From Osmia lignaria lignaria (Eukaryota; Arthropoda; Insecta; Hymenoptera; Megachilidae), in contig NC_135036.1 of assembly GCF_051020975.1 (NCBI RefSeq), positions 8,680,001 to 8,744,000 of the forward strand: 64,000 bases of DNA, written 5' to 3'. Numbering within the stretch: position 1 is the first letter of the stretch; the number at the start of each line of letters is the position of its first letter. Below, piece by piece: positions 1 to 11,686 of this stretch. Under the pieces are notes generated by a model, which saw only the letters and a list, made by a program, of their open reading frames with translations, searched no databases and was not told where the DNA came from. The position numbers and the translations under genes are program-made.

Positions 1-3000
1 ACTGCGAGACAGGGCTCCTGTTGGGTCTCGGGGAGCCGGCTTTCGAGGGCCCTAAACGCGGTTTAAGCGTAACCGATACCCCAGCGGGGTGCCAGCACCG
101 GTCTGCTTTGTCTCCTCCGTCGAAACGAAGTTTCAACGATTGATAACGGGACTCTGTATCCTTTTCCTTTTCCTCGCTCCCGGTGCTGTTCGTTATCGTC
201 CGCGCGTGTCGTCTCGTGTACCTGGATGATCCTCGGTATCGAGGCTTCGATCGAATTCACTCACGGGACACGATTCCGCTCGTGTTCTGGTGACATTAAT
301 CCGCTTGGATAGCGAGTTACCGTGCTTCGATGCAGGGAAACGCGGTTAATTTGACGCCGGGCAATCGTGCCTTTATTCGTGACACGAGAACCAGGGAGCT
401 CGATCGAGAGAAACCAGGAAATATCAAAAGAAGAATAATATTAATTATTATTAGAAATGATATTAATTTCTAATCACCATAAGTACAAATTATGTTACCC
501 TCCACTATTTTTTTTCAAAATTTTTTAACATCACAATTTAAATCTTCTCGAGAAACCTCAAATCATTTGGTCCAATTTTAAATGAGGTATTCTGTTTTAA
601 ACGGTGCGCGAATACGTTTGCGATCCACTGTACATAGATAAAGAAAAATTGAATATTAGACCGGCTCGTTAGTTTAGGGTCCTGAGGATCGTAAGAATTA
701 CACGACCCCTGGATTTTTACAAAGCAACGCGTACCGAAAGTGCAATTAAACGAAGTAAAATAGAGGAATCGAGCGGGCATCGCTACTTGCTTGGCCCGCT
801 GGAAGAGCCTGGGAGAGACGGTGGCGCCAAGGAGATCCGTATCTTGGCGCGGGGCACCGAGAAAGGGCCCCGAGCTCCCCCACCAGCGGCAGCCCTCGTC
901 AAAGATAACATCTGATTCCGAATCGTCCGTTCGCTCGTGTAGGCTTCCATGTAGCCCGACTCGTTTTCTCGGGCCCGTACGAATGTCATCGTGTTCGCTT
1001 CTTACAAGCGGAACGGTGAGAGGGGGTACTGGGGGGCCTTCTTTCAGGCCCTCCACTCCGTCCCCTTCGTCAGCGCCGAATTAACGACCGCGCCGGCAGC
1101 ATGCTACGGGAACGAGATCGAGATTAATTGCGAGCCATGAATCAAAAGAAAAGCTCGATCGACTGCCCCCTATTCAGATCGACGCGACTGTCCCCAGAAG
1201 CTTCTTTAATTTATTAGTTAATTTTTCAACGCGGTCCCAACTTGTTCAACTTCGAAATTTTGAAGAATCGTTTCACGAATGATAAAATAAAAATCGGCCA
1301 CGGAATCAAAGGATACACGACAGCTAAACGATTATTATTACCGTTCTCTCGTTACGATCGGCGTATCATTTGTCGAGCGTACAGCGTTTCCCCGAGGGCA
1401 CGAGAGATCCTCGTAGGCACGGTCGACAAAAAGCGAACGCCGCCCGAAAAAATCAAGCATTTGTATTCCGCGGAGATTTTTCAACGGCGACCGGACAGTT
1501 TTCTCATTTCGTTTATGGCCGGCCGTAACATAACTCCGGGACCCACTACCGCAGCCCGGCCACCACTACAACCACCGTAGAAATTTCGACCGGGCGAACT
1601 ACGAGATCGGACAAGTTCGCGTGGGCGAAATGGAGCAGCGTCCAGGGAGCACTTTGCTCGGAAGAAGAATTTCAACCATTCCTTCTTTGGAATAAAAATT
1701 ATTGAGATAATTATTAAAATATCTGTGTACCATTTATGCAGTCATTTTCATTATACTTCAAGCTTTAAATCGATATGCCACAAGTGCCATTTAGCAAAAC
1801 TTTTAAGTCATCGAATCACGTGAAAATTCACAGGAAGGGCACAGGGGTAGTTCAACCCCCATAATTTCCCCTGTTGATGGAAGACTGTTTATAGAGGTAG
1901 AAGGATTTCGTTTTGGAAAACAAAACGGTCATCCTGGAGGCGAGTGGCTGGCTACAGAGACAGGTTCACGCTAAATGGCGGTCAGACGAGGCATGTCACG
2001 CGCCACGGGGTTCCTGGTCAAAGGCGCCGGCGATCCTGCTAACCCCCTTCCATTTCGACCGCCCCTGTCACCCCTTTTCCTTCGCCAGGCATTCATTTTC
2101 GGTGCCTCGGTATGCGGCCATGATATTCTAATGGCGTCAGCGGTTGCGTTACGCGGCTCCTCGTCGCGGAATGGCGAGATAACTTGATTCTTATCTCTGC
2201 TAATCATAGAACGAACCCTCGAATAAACCCCTTCTGTCTCTTGATAGAGATTCGGGTGCAAAAAGAAAAATACCCGTCGAGGATTCACCATGTGTCATCT
2301 TGATACAGGTTTATCTATGATCGACGTCTGGGGTTGAAAAAAACTAAGAGGATGATACACGCACTTGTTACGATGGCTCAGGGGGGATAAATGGGAAGAA
2401 TTTCGGGGATAAATTGGACGGTTGCGACAGTTGTTAGATGAGTATTTTGGAAATGGACATCTGCTCGGAGAAAGGTGGAAAACGAACCAGGTGAATGTCG
2501 TACATCAATTTGAAAAAGAAGGAGTATAGAAACATTGAGATGAATAAACGATCATTTTTAGTAGAAGAATTGGAAAATTTGAGAAATTGGAAGCAAGAAC
2601 TAAAAGCTTTCATTGGAAGAGAAAAAGGAATTCTAATACAGCTTTTCAGCATCGAATAAAATTCAGAAGCTCCCTAATTACAAGCGCGGAACGGCATAGA
2701 AAAAAAAAAGCGGTATAAACAGCGGGGGTAGAAAAATGCCCGGCCACAAATTCAGCATCGGTTTGGTGGTTTATCGAGGCAATTTACAAATTGGCTTCCG
2801 TTCCGAGCAGCCAGAACGTTTCTTAGGCGGTCAGAAATGATTGGACCTCGCTGGACGAGGCATCGTTTATTCGAGCTTGCTTCTGCGAAGGGCTTCTATT
2901 AGTATTTCTACCCTCTCCCCGCTACCTTGGCATATGGTTAGCTGAAATCTCTTGAAAGCCCATTAACATAACGTCGATCTGCACCTGCTTCAGGAAAAAT

Positions 3001-5780
3001 ACGAAACAGGCAACGTTCTTGACCCATCGACTGCATATCAAACGGTACATTTTCAAACGTTGAAAGTCTGACTCGTTTGGATAATTCAAAAGTAATGTAA
3101 AATAGTACTTACAGATCAATTTAAGAATTAATTCCTCCACCCCGAAAATAAAAAGTATACTAACAAAATATCATTGATTGGAAGTATTATTTCAACCCTT
3201 ACCTTTACCTTTTCCTTCGACAGATTGCATTTAGAACAGCATAGTCCACATCCAGACCGTTTAACCATCGAATCCCCCTCTTTTTTTTTGTTTCAAGGGT
3301 AAACCGATTTTATCTAAAATCGATGCTTTCGTCGCGCGAGCGTGCTGCTCCTTCTTTTACAGGGTCGACCGCGTCCACCCCGTTGATCCGGTCGCTTTTT
3401 CTTGTGGGGCCGACATAAATATGGGAAGATTAATACGCGGCCCACAAATCCCAAACAGGCCGTAGTTTATTGTCTGATACATCTGCGGGCCACCGCGGGA
3501 CCCGCGTAATAAAACCACCACGATCGGTCCATGGTATCTCGTCTTGGAACCGGATCGAATGCGTGACAGACTGCCGACAATATTGCGCATTCCTGGCCGT
3601 CTATGAATTCGCCTAGGAGCTTTCCTCGTTCTCCCACCCCCGACCACCCCTTCGGACCTGATGGTTCGCTGTGGTCTCGTCTATTTGTCAGAGAACCGTC
3701 CGTCAGGGGTGGTTCTACGATCTTCCACCGGTTATCGGCACCGTGACGAATCTCTGCTCGGATTTTATCGAGTTTCCTTTCGTGCAGCTTCTTCTTGTCA
3801 CGTGCGCGCGTTTATATTGCCTTTACCCGGAACGGGCAATTAATTTTTGACATCTGTTACGAGGAATTGCTTGTTCATCGATTGGGAATGTTCACGGGGT
3901 CGAAGGAAATATCATAGAAACGAATGTTTTCGATAGAAAGCTGATACAAGAAAATCCTCTTCGACGAATCAGCTCGCAGATGCTCGCTTCTTTCCCCGAG
4001 GCTGTCGCAACTTTGGTACAGATTGATTTACAGTCTAGCTTCACTCACCCACGTCGTGTCTGTTCTAATTGCAGAGTGTTTCCTGGTGCACACCCCTTCA
4101 TCTTCCCACCTGCCATCGACCCACGCGATGCCTCCTCGGGATAATACCGCAGTGACGTACCTGTAAACATTACGTCGTTAGAACGTGAAAAATCCTGCGA
4201 TGAGATTCGCTCAAGTTTCGGAGAATCTTAATTAGTCGCTATAATTAGCGTTGTGGTCCCTTGACGGTCGCCAAAACTCTGTAAGATGGATCCGGGAAAC
4301 TTCCTTAGCATTTTCAATCAGGATCCTACGTTAAGAAGGTAAAGTTTGGAAGTCGTCCAAGGATGAGTTGCGAATATTGGCTTCGAGGATCGAGTTTGGA
4401 AAATCAGTTCGGATTAATTAGTGGAATGAATGTTAGACACGCGTCGGACAGAACCTTGCAGGGATACTCCGCTATTTTGAAATCTAAATTTAAGTAAAAT
4501 CATCAAATATGGTTAATTTTGACACCTCGAAAAGGATCCTCCCAATGGAGGAAGATGGTAGCCCAGAGGGGTTGTTTGAGGCTCTCCCTGTCTCTCCCTC
4601 GTGCTCGTCTGTTTGTACGGGACAAATCCGTCGCGAAGCCGACGATTATTCTGTCGACACCGCTTCTTCATCCCCTGACACGCCTCTTCGTCCTGAACGA
4701 GGCACAGGAAGCCCTGCGACGAGTCACCGTACGATCCGCCATTGCGGCTCTCCTCGACCTGCACCCCTTTCGTTTCCCTTTGCCCCTGGTCCTTTCGATC
4801 TCCCCCAGCTTTTATTTTTTGTTTCTCCTTCTCCCACCTAACCCTCGGGGCACTGGTTTGCGCGATTCCGCGCGTTAGTTAACCCGCCAGGGCCACCACC
4901 TTTTCCTCTCTCCGCGTTCGAGTCATTCGCGCGCACCACCTCAAGGTGCACCGCCAACAGCAGCACCGTACACGCGAGCCGGATCGTGTGGGTTAGGTGG
5001 CCTGTCGGGGGCGTGGCGGCTTCCTGGTGGTCCGTCACTGGCGTGGGTCTCGATTCCTGCGTGGGCTACACCAGGAAACCCTTCAGGAACGCGGTTCCTC
5101 GGCTTTCCTTCATCTTTCAAATCGCTTTGATCCTCTACAGGAAAATATTATAACAAAATATTTCAATTAAAAAATTTGAGATTGATAGTAAGATTAGAAG
5201 TTTCAAGATTCTACTTTCCATTCATAAATATCCTGATGAAAAATAGAGAAACAGGAAGAAGATATCCCTGTTAGAACTGCAAATTATCAATGAGTAACGG
5301 CGAAGGGAGAGGAAGGGGTGGTGAAAAATACAGGCTGCAGTTGGAAATTTCTCGCAGCAGATGAACGAAGGAGCATCGTGCAGTCGCGGATACGTCGGAG
5401 GTAGGAATTCCACGAATTTCCAGCAATTTTAACGGCGCAGGCGCCAGCACTCCTACGAGAAGGGGTGCTGAATGAGCGGCTGAATATGGTCAGTGAGGCC
5501 CAGCGGGCTAACAAGGTGGGCCCGCCTCACGTAATGACGGGTTTCGCGCGGGCCTCTGCACTTATTGCCTTTTATTTATTTGGAATCTTCCGCCACACAG
5601 ACAGACGGACGGACGAACGGAGCGTCGGTACCGCGGGGGGCTACATCCGGAGCTGAGAGGCCACCGCGAGCGTCAGGGCACGGGCCCTCTCGCGATTCAT
5701 TCATTTCATTGATCTCGATTGATTTATAAAACAAATGATTAAAACTAATACTTAAATATTCCTCTCGTCGGTGTAGTTGA
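1..5780. other. Non-coding-like DNA, no gene recognised
   Basis: No frame here combines a convincing acceptor, donor and protein-like translation. AT-rich patches (about 420-600, 1680-1760, 2430-2680, 3100-3240, 5140-5240) alternate with CpG-rich blocks (about 780-1080, 3350-3660, 4560-5100). Two isolated good acceptors (AG at 4073-4074, and a weaker one near 5776) lead only into short open frames. The block 4900-5060 is readable in both directions, including a signal-peptide-like hydrophobic run on the minus strand, but that frame has no ATG and no good splice acceptor. The segment could be intron or intergenic DNA; its one notable content is the cluster of CACCC-type words listed separately. 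Confidence 0.6.
2069..5467. promoter_or_regulatory. Cluster of six CACCCCTT words
   Basis: The word CACCCCTT or its complement occurs at 2069, 3645, 4091, 4762, 5313 (reverse) and 5460 (reverse), six copies in 3.4 kb, against roughly two expected in the whole window on both strands for a random 8-mer. CACCC and GGGGTG cores are known binding sites of Sp/KLF-type and related zinc-finger factors. That these copies are bound here is inference; they could also be a compositional signature of this genome. Confidence 0.3.
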
Positions 5781-5852
5781 TCCATCTTGTTCCAAATCGA
5801 AGGAAAGCTACAGGTCTTCACCACCTACGACGACCATCTGAAAAAGGATCCG

Positions 5853-5933
5853 ATGGGCAAGCGATCGTCGGTCACAAGCAGACTCATCACCGTCGTCGTT
5901 ATCATCCTAATAATCGTCATGGGTGCCTGGTGA
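5853..5933 (+). CDS. Small ORF, 26 aa, single hydrophobic helix
   Basis: The frame runs from ATG at 5853 to TGA at 5931-5933. It has a basic start (MGKRSSVTSR), then a 15-residue run of V, I, L, M and T, then ends GAW. This is the layout of tail-anchored micropeptides such as insect sarcolamban, but the sequence is not sarcolamban. The frame is open upstream to 5781, so it could instead be the end of a terminal exon; a possible acceptor AG lies at 5812-5813, with a weak pyrimidine tract. Against it: the hydrophobic run comes from a TC-rich stretch (repeats of gtc and atc) that would give a hydrophobic translation by composition alone. I do not recognise the product. Confidence 0.2.
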   Translation: MGKRSSVTSRLITVVVIILIIVMGAW

Positions 5934-6450
5934 CCGGCGTCATCCCGCTAATGGCACAGCCTCGAACATCTCACCGTTTAACGACTCGCCGGATCAGCAG
6001 GTCGTGTGTTTTCTTAACGACACCATGGGCTCGAGGAACCGCGGCAACATATAATCAACACATTTTTATGTCCTGCAGCCAAACTCCTCTCTACTGAATG
6101 GCGAAGCGCACGCTCCTCATCCTTCTCGTTCCAAGCTTCTCTCGTTTCTCTTTCTCCGCGTTCTTTTTATTTCTTTTCGTTTTGTTCTCGCTCGAAGGAG
6201 GAGGAGCAGCACCGCGGGGACGAGGAGAGAAGACCATGAAAATTACTCGACCACCTTGGGCGCCGTCGCGCGCGCGGAATCGAGCTGCCTTCTCTCGCAA
6301 TTTGCCAATCGAACCGGGTCCTGCCGATCGTTCATTTGCATTTTACGATTTTTCGAAGTGAAATTAACGCGGCGCCTTCCGTTATCCCTTTCTTTCCACG
6401 TCCGTCCTACCCTCTGCCCTACAGACCCACAAAATCGTTCGCCAAACTCG

Positions 6451-7176
6451 TCATCCGTGAAAACTGGACGCCTGAACGTGGACATATGACTTGAAATTAT
6501 ATGAATGATCACTTTGGCGAAGAACGAATCTTAATTTTCGAAAATAATTCATTCCGGGTGGGTCACGCATGGTAGCGAATAAACGGAAGGTGCGAACAGG
6601 ACGGGATCGGATGACGATAATCCCAGTATTCGAGGCGACAGCCACGATGGGCGGCTGATAAGGCGACCGAAAATGATCGGCAATCAAGTCACCACGAGCG
6701 ACGAACGAATTTCGTGGCCCACGGCCTCTGCCTGTAACCGGCAATTCGACGCGATTTTTATGCCGCTCCCTTCGAGTATCCAGGCCCACCTCCTCGTTTC
6801 CCAAGGTAGCATTTCTCCGGTCATTCCGTGGAAACGAGATAATCGTACTGTTGCCACGAACCGAACACCCTCCACGATCCTCGTAAAACCTTCGTCGATC
6901 TTTGTTCGAGGAATAACTGGATTCTTCTCTTTCGAGAAATTTACACGATATCTGTCGTTTCGTTCTCAGAATGTTAAGAACAAAAACGGAATTACTTTCC
7001 ATCGTTCCAGTTTCACGGAAACACCTCGAACGTATACCGCGACGATTTTCACCCTGAAGAATGGTTTCTATTTGCCATCGAGCGTCAAAACGCGGCCACA
7101 AACGCGAGCCAAAACACGTATCCGGCCCGATTATCCGGTTTATCCAATTTACGGCGATCGAGCCGTGGTTCTGCAT
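6451..7176 (-). CDS. Hypothetical unspliced ORF, 241 codons
   Basis: This is the longest uninterrupted frame in the window, from a true ATG at 7174-7176 on the minus strand to a stop at 6451. With stop frequency estimated from about 44% GC, I would expect the longest chance frame in six frames of 64 kb to be around 160 codons, so 241 is unusual. The product is arginine-, asparagine- and serine-rich with scattered tryptophans; I see no signal peptide, membrane helix, zinc-binding pattern or family motif. A 172-codon plus-strand frame overlaps it (6673-7191), so at least one of the two is a shadow. Arg/Ser richness is what spurious frames in TCG/CGA-rich DNA give, so it may be spurious. Confidence 0.18.
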   Translation of the reverse strand: MQNHGSIAVNWINRIIGPDTCFGSRLWPRFDARWQIETILQGENRRGIRSRCFRETGTMESNSVFVLNILRTKRQISCKFLEREESSYSSNKDRRRFYEDRGGCSVRGNSTIISFPRNDRRNATLGNEEVGLDTRRERHKNRVELPVTGRGRGPRNSFVARGDLIADHFRSPYQPPIVAVASNTGIIVIRSRPVRTFRLFATMRDPPGMNYFRKLRFVLRQSDHSYNFKSYVHVQASSFHG

Positions 7177-7188
7177 GCAAATCGGCCC
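7173..7188 (+). repeat. 16-mer repeat, copy 1 (octamer core)
   Basis: The word GCATGCAAATCGGCCC here is identical to 11671-11686. The flanks do not align. It contains the ATGCAAAT octamer. A related word in reverse orientation, with the octamer followed by GGGGCC, lies at 40636-40649. Confidence 0.85.
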
Positions 7189-9195
7189 TAGGCCACCGGT
7201 GCCAACTCCGCTTCTCCCCCACCGTGTTCCGCTTATTCGAAAGCGGCCGTAAGAATGGCCGCGACAAATCGACGATAGCTGGCAGGCTACCGCTCCACCG
7301 ACTTACGGAACCAGATAGATGCGCATTTCTATTTCTTGTTTCGCTATTATTGCGGCAGCAACTCATTCATAGTTTAACCGGTCTTCCAGCAGGCATTTTA
7401 ATGAACCGAGAATATTGGACTCGGGATTATTCTGCGAGAACCTACATCCTCTCTCATTTTATTTCCATAAAACTGTTATCTTGTAAACTCCTCCTGGTCT
7501 AAATATAATAATCAAAAAATACTTATTTGATTTTCAGTTTCTCGTGATCGAAATTTCACTTTCAGGATTTAAACGAAGCTACCGCGAAAATTTCATGCTA
7601 CTCAACATGATATCGTTCGATATTCCAATATCAAATGATCCGGACTAACTGATTGCTCGAGCCGATGGAAGACGGTCTAGGGACGAGGAGGGTGGCAGTT
7701 CGTAGGTGAGGAGAGGAAGCTAGAAGCGGCGTAGGAGTCTTGCGCCAGCATTGGTAATGGCTAATGGCTGGTAATTGGACAAAGCAGCCGCAAATTGGAC
7801 CACCGGCCGTGGGGTCGTCGGGTCGCCGGACGCTAATCGTCATCCTCGTTATTTGCATCTGCCGATACTCGCTCACGTATGTATGCGCGTCCTGTGCGTG
7901 ACGCAACGGTTCCCGAACAGCGTCGACGGAAATAGAGATGACCGAGAAGCGTCTATTCGAGGAGCCGACGTCGAGCGTCGTGTCGCATCCACCCTTCGCG
8001 TTTCCATCATCGTCCCGGGTCCTTTGACGCGATCAGCGAACAGATCGCTCATCAGATCCGTTCCTCTACGCCAGAACGACTCACTCGACAAGCTTTCCAC
8101 GGATCCTCTATTTATGCCTACTTCCTGGTAGCCATTTAAGACATTTACCAATTTATTCCAAGATCAACGGTTGGATAATTGGATCCAACTTCGCTTTCGA
8201 TCGATCGCGATGCGCAATTAAAACGTCGGAATCGACGCGTCATTTATTAATTACCAGCGGCGTTCATCGATATCATCTAGGATCGTTAATCGAATTCTAA
8301 ACGATGGTAGATCGTCGATCAGCGTAACGAACCACCAACATCGTTCCACGAGTTTCGTGCACACGAAATTCATTTTTCTATTCGCTGATTATATGTGGAA
8401 ATAATTATCGGCTTGAAAGTAGCGGGATAGTTAAAGTACGCGAGGATTCCTCGATCTGGACACGCGACTCTTTCTTCTCGAATCCTCTTCGGCAGCTACC
8501 GGTTTACCCAACGAGATGTTGCGTCGAGATCATCGTCAAGGCTCTAATTACGGTAATGAGGTAGCCTAGAATCACCCGGGTTCTCGCAGAGTAGCGATAG
8601 ATTTAAAGTAACCATAGAAAGATGTGTTCAAAGTTGAACAAAGTTGAATTATTGAACATAAAAGAGACACAAAATGAACTTTGATGACCCAATATTTAAC
8701 GATTAGACAATGTCGTTTAGTTTTCCTGTTGTTTAGATGATGCTACTGGGAAAGTACTTGGAATACTATGAATCATACTTGAATTGGACAGAAGGGAAAC
8801 AGTAGCCATCGCTAACAGTGCAGTCGTGTCGGTTCGGCTTGGCCTAGCACTTTGAAGCTCTCCTCGCAAGCCGCCCTCGATCTGATAAGATTAACCGTCA
8901 CCCTTTCTCCTCTGTCTCTCCCTGGGAAACGTTTCATCCTGGTGCACCGAGGTACGAGCGCGTCACGACGCTGCTTCTTTGCGTCGTTCTCGACGCCGTC
9001 GTCGCGATCGCCTGCGGAGATACGATGATCTATGTCGCGCGGCTTGCTCGATGCTTTTGCCAACCTCTTATCAAAAGTTTCTTTAATTCTTTGACAAAAA
9101 TAACCGTAGATTATTCGGTGACAGAGCGTCCCATCTGTCAATCCCTTTAAAAAAAGATCTACACGATCGTTGAAAGAGCGTCTATTTCTTTTCAG
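7189..9195. other. No gene seen
   Basis: Mixed-composition DNA. Two good acceptors in tandem (AG near 7535 and 7565, both after T-rich tracts) lead into a 37-codon AT-rich frame ending before 7650 that looks no better than chance. The stretch 7700-8140 is open in several frames on both strands and is Arg/Ser-rich when translated, as expected of non-coding CpG-rich DNA. No repeats of note apart from an octamer at 7851. Confidence 0.5.
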
Positions 9196-9327
9196 GACGT
9201 GGCGAAGGTGTCGTCAGGGGGTTTCGAATCTTTCGGCCCCGGGGATCGATGGGAGAATAGATTAGTGGTGGTTGTGTAACCGGTCGAGATCTCGCGATGC
9301 AACCGATCGGTAGAGGTATTAGGTCAA
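9196..9327 (+). other. Candidate non-coding (UTR or lncRNA) exon
   Basis: A strong acceptor (tctatttcttttcag, ending at 9195) is followed 132 bases later by a strong donor (CAA then GTAAGTAA at 9328). All three plus-strand frames are closed inside the segment; the longest reads 27 codons to a TAA. If transcribed, it is therefore a 5'-untranslated or lncRNA exon, or an alternative last exon. It would splice to something further right, but no partner can be assigned from sequence alone. Confidence 0.25.
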
Positions 9328-11401
9328 GTAAGTAATCTCTTAGCGGTCACGGCAGCAGGACCCTTGCCTGCACGACGGACGTATATCCTTGATTGGTTTC
9401 CGTCCCTTCGGATCCTCCCTCGTCCTTCGAGGCTTCGTTCGACGGCCCATTTTCGATATTAACGCTAATCGCAGCCGTGGCTGGCGCACGGAAAGTTGCT
9501 TGGACAGTTCCACCTCGAGGGAACTCGTGTCCTGGGGTGCAACGTCGAACGTGGACAGCCTTACAATAGCTGTTGACTTTATTTAATCAGAAACCTTCGA
9601 GGGATGTGCCATCGAATTTGATAGAAGTCTGTTGGCGTTTTAAGAGAATATTTACTTTCATCAATTTCAGATTTCTCACTCGTCTTCATTTAAAATAGTT
9701 CCCAAGGAAACAAGAGTCCCGAAAAATACTCGCGTCCAGGATCATCTTTCTTACCGAGGCGATGGGCATCGAAATACGTCGGTCATCGTGTTTGTCCGAG
9801 GGAAGGCAACCGGTGGGCATAATGCAATCGGTCCCATGCCCATCACGAATCAGCTTGCCGCAGCCGGACGATGCGACGTGCGTAGGAGCGACGTGATCCT
9901 TTTGATCCTGCGCCGGCGGGTACGTGCGTTCACGGACCGCTATTAAACGCGCTCGTTTTCGGCTTTACACGGCGAAATTCGGTGAAAGGTCGCGGCTGAG
10001 GATCGCCATGGGAATACCAGACGCGGCCGAGAGACCCAGAGCGAAGAGAATACGGGGGAGGAACCGATCGTCGAACGAGGAACCAGGTGACGAGAACCAG
10101 CTCGATGCTGGATATCGCGCGATCGTGACCGTCATTTCAACGCGGACCAACGAACCACGATGATGAAACTGACACGATGTACCGTGTTCTACCTTCTACT
10201 CTAATGCGATCGTTGACGTCGATACCGATCGTGAACGATCCTGCTGACGCTGCTTGAATACCCGACGAGTTGTAGAATTTTCATGAAATAACAGAATTTC
10301 ATGAAATTTCCATACCGATATCCCGATATTTTAAATTAATAGATATTACAGTTTGGATTAAAATTGGAAGTTTTTGAATTGATCGGCTAATTTGAATTAC
10401 ACAGGTGTAGAGTGCGGTAAGGCACAGAAATCGAGATACTTACACCGGTCGGTTCTGTTCTGCTCTAGTTTCTCACGGGGCGCGCACGTACGTATCACGA
10501 AAACGAGGCTGATTTATGGCACGACGGATCAGGAACGAACGAGCGAAGAAAAACCGACGGACAGCATCGGGAATTGCGGGTTTCTTACATCGCCGCCGCG
10601 TGCACCTGCGAAACGTTGGAATTTTGCACGAAATTGGAAAGCCGATCGAAAAAGTCGATACCCGGTCCCAAGTAGAAGCCGCGTGAGAAATTGTCGGGTT
10701 AGTGAAAGTCTTTGGACAAATTAAGAGGTCGTTTTCTGCATATTTAAAATCAGCTTCATTAATTTTACCAAAACTATTAAATATCTATCGCAGCTTAATT
10801 ATAATAAAATTGTCATTCCTTAATTCATCTAATAATTTTTTTTTATTAATGGATATTCTGCAATTTTTAGAAAATTAAAACTACCCTCTATCTATTTAAT
10901 CCAATGATCTGCACTAATAGATTAGATGATCTATTATAATTTCCCTGCCTGTAGTCAAATGATTCTATCATCTTCATTAAGTGCACTCGAGACTTTTCTT
11001 GCACCCTATGCAAACAAAAAGTCAATCACGTGCAAGACGTAGCCCGGCCAGCAAAAAGGCTTCCGATACGAACTCGATCAGCAAAACGCTACCGGAGGAG
11101 CTCGTCTCGTCCGACTAATTACAACAACCGTACACAGCAATCAACGCACGGTCATCATGTGTGGTCCTGGTGCCGATAGGATCGCGTCGTTTCACCAAGA
11201 ACGATATCATAACTATTCATGAAGGATGATCGACGGGGTGGTGTGGTCCGATCGAAGGGGGTTGCGGGCGAAGAAAAGGGCCGCTCGAATGGCCCCATAG
11301 AGACGATTTCGCGTTTGTACCGGGACCGCACATCCGGCGGTCGGTCGGCGATTCTTGCGGATCCTGTCAGGACAATGCGGCTCCTTTTACTCGTTTCTTT
11401 T

Positions 11402-11422
11402 TCTCTCTCTCTCTCTCTCTCT
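11402..11422. repeat. (TC)n microsatellite
   Basis: About ten perfect TC dinucleotides directly after a T-rich stretch. A frame read through it is Ser/Leu-repetitive and not credible as protein. Confidence 0.95.
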
Positions 11423-11670
11423 GTTTAACCCCGGGTTCCCGTCGCTCGTTTGCCCCCGGTACCCCCTCCTGTCCTCGCGTCTTTTTCGCGTCCGGGTCGT
11501 TGCTGGTCTCTCGCGAAGTCCGAAAGGACGCGAACAACAGGAGCCTCGAGGGACAAACAGAAGTATGATCCAACATGAAAGGACGCCGCCGACCGGCAGG
11601 ACTTGTCCCCCCCCTCCCTGTGTACTCAAATTTGGATTTATGCAGGACCAGGCCCGCGCTCGTTTGCCAC

Positions 11671-11686
11671 GCATGCAAATCGGCCC
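11671..11686 (+). repeat. 16-mer repeat, copy 2 (octamer core)
   Basis: Identical over 16 bases to 7173-7188 and in the same orientation, with unrelated flanks. It contains ATGCAAAT at 11673-11680. Confidence 0.85.

Larger units (their letters stand above)
6334..7858. promoter_or_regulatory. Three ATGCAAAT octamers within 1.5 kb
   Basis: ATGCAAAT (or ATTTGCAT) is present at 6334-6341, 7175-7182 and 7851-7858. The octamer is the classical POU-domain binding word. Three copies in 1.5 kb is more than chance predicts. Any regulatory role is inference, and nothing recognisable as a target gene lies next to it. Confidence 0.25.

Noticed and set aside
4075..4144. Plus-strand terminal-exon candidate reading VFPGAHPFIFPPAIDPRD after a good acceptor
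   Set aside because: Only 22 codons, one-sided splice evidence, and a second frame over the same bases is also open.
4838..5068. Minus-strand frame with a signal-peptide-like run (LACTVLLLAVHLEVVRA)
   Set aside because: The frame has no ATG before the run and no pyrimidine tract at its possible acceptors; the plus strand is equally open.
9755..9903. Minus-strand frame (pieces GCGKLIRDGHGTD, HDDRRISMPIAS) ending at a fair donor
   Set aside because: No pyrimidine tract upstream of any usable AG, and no ATG in the part before the donor that would make it a first exon.
10981..11116. Plus-strand frame ending SKTLPEELVSSD then stop
   Set aside because: No acceptor in a usable position; the complementary strand reads just as well, a sign of compositional periodicity.
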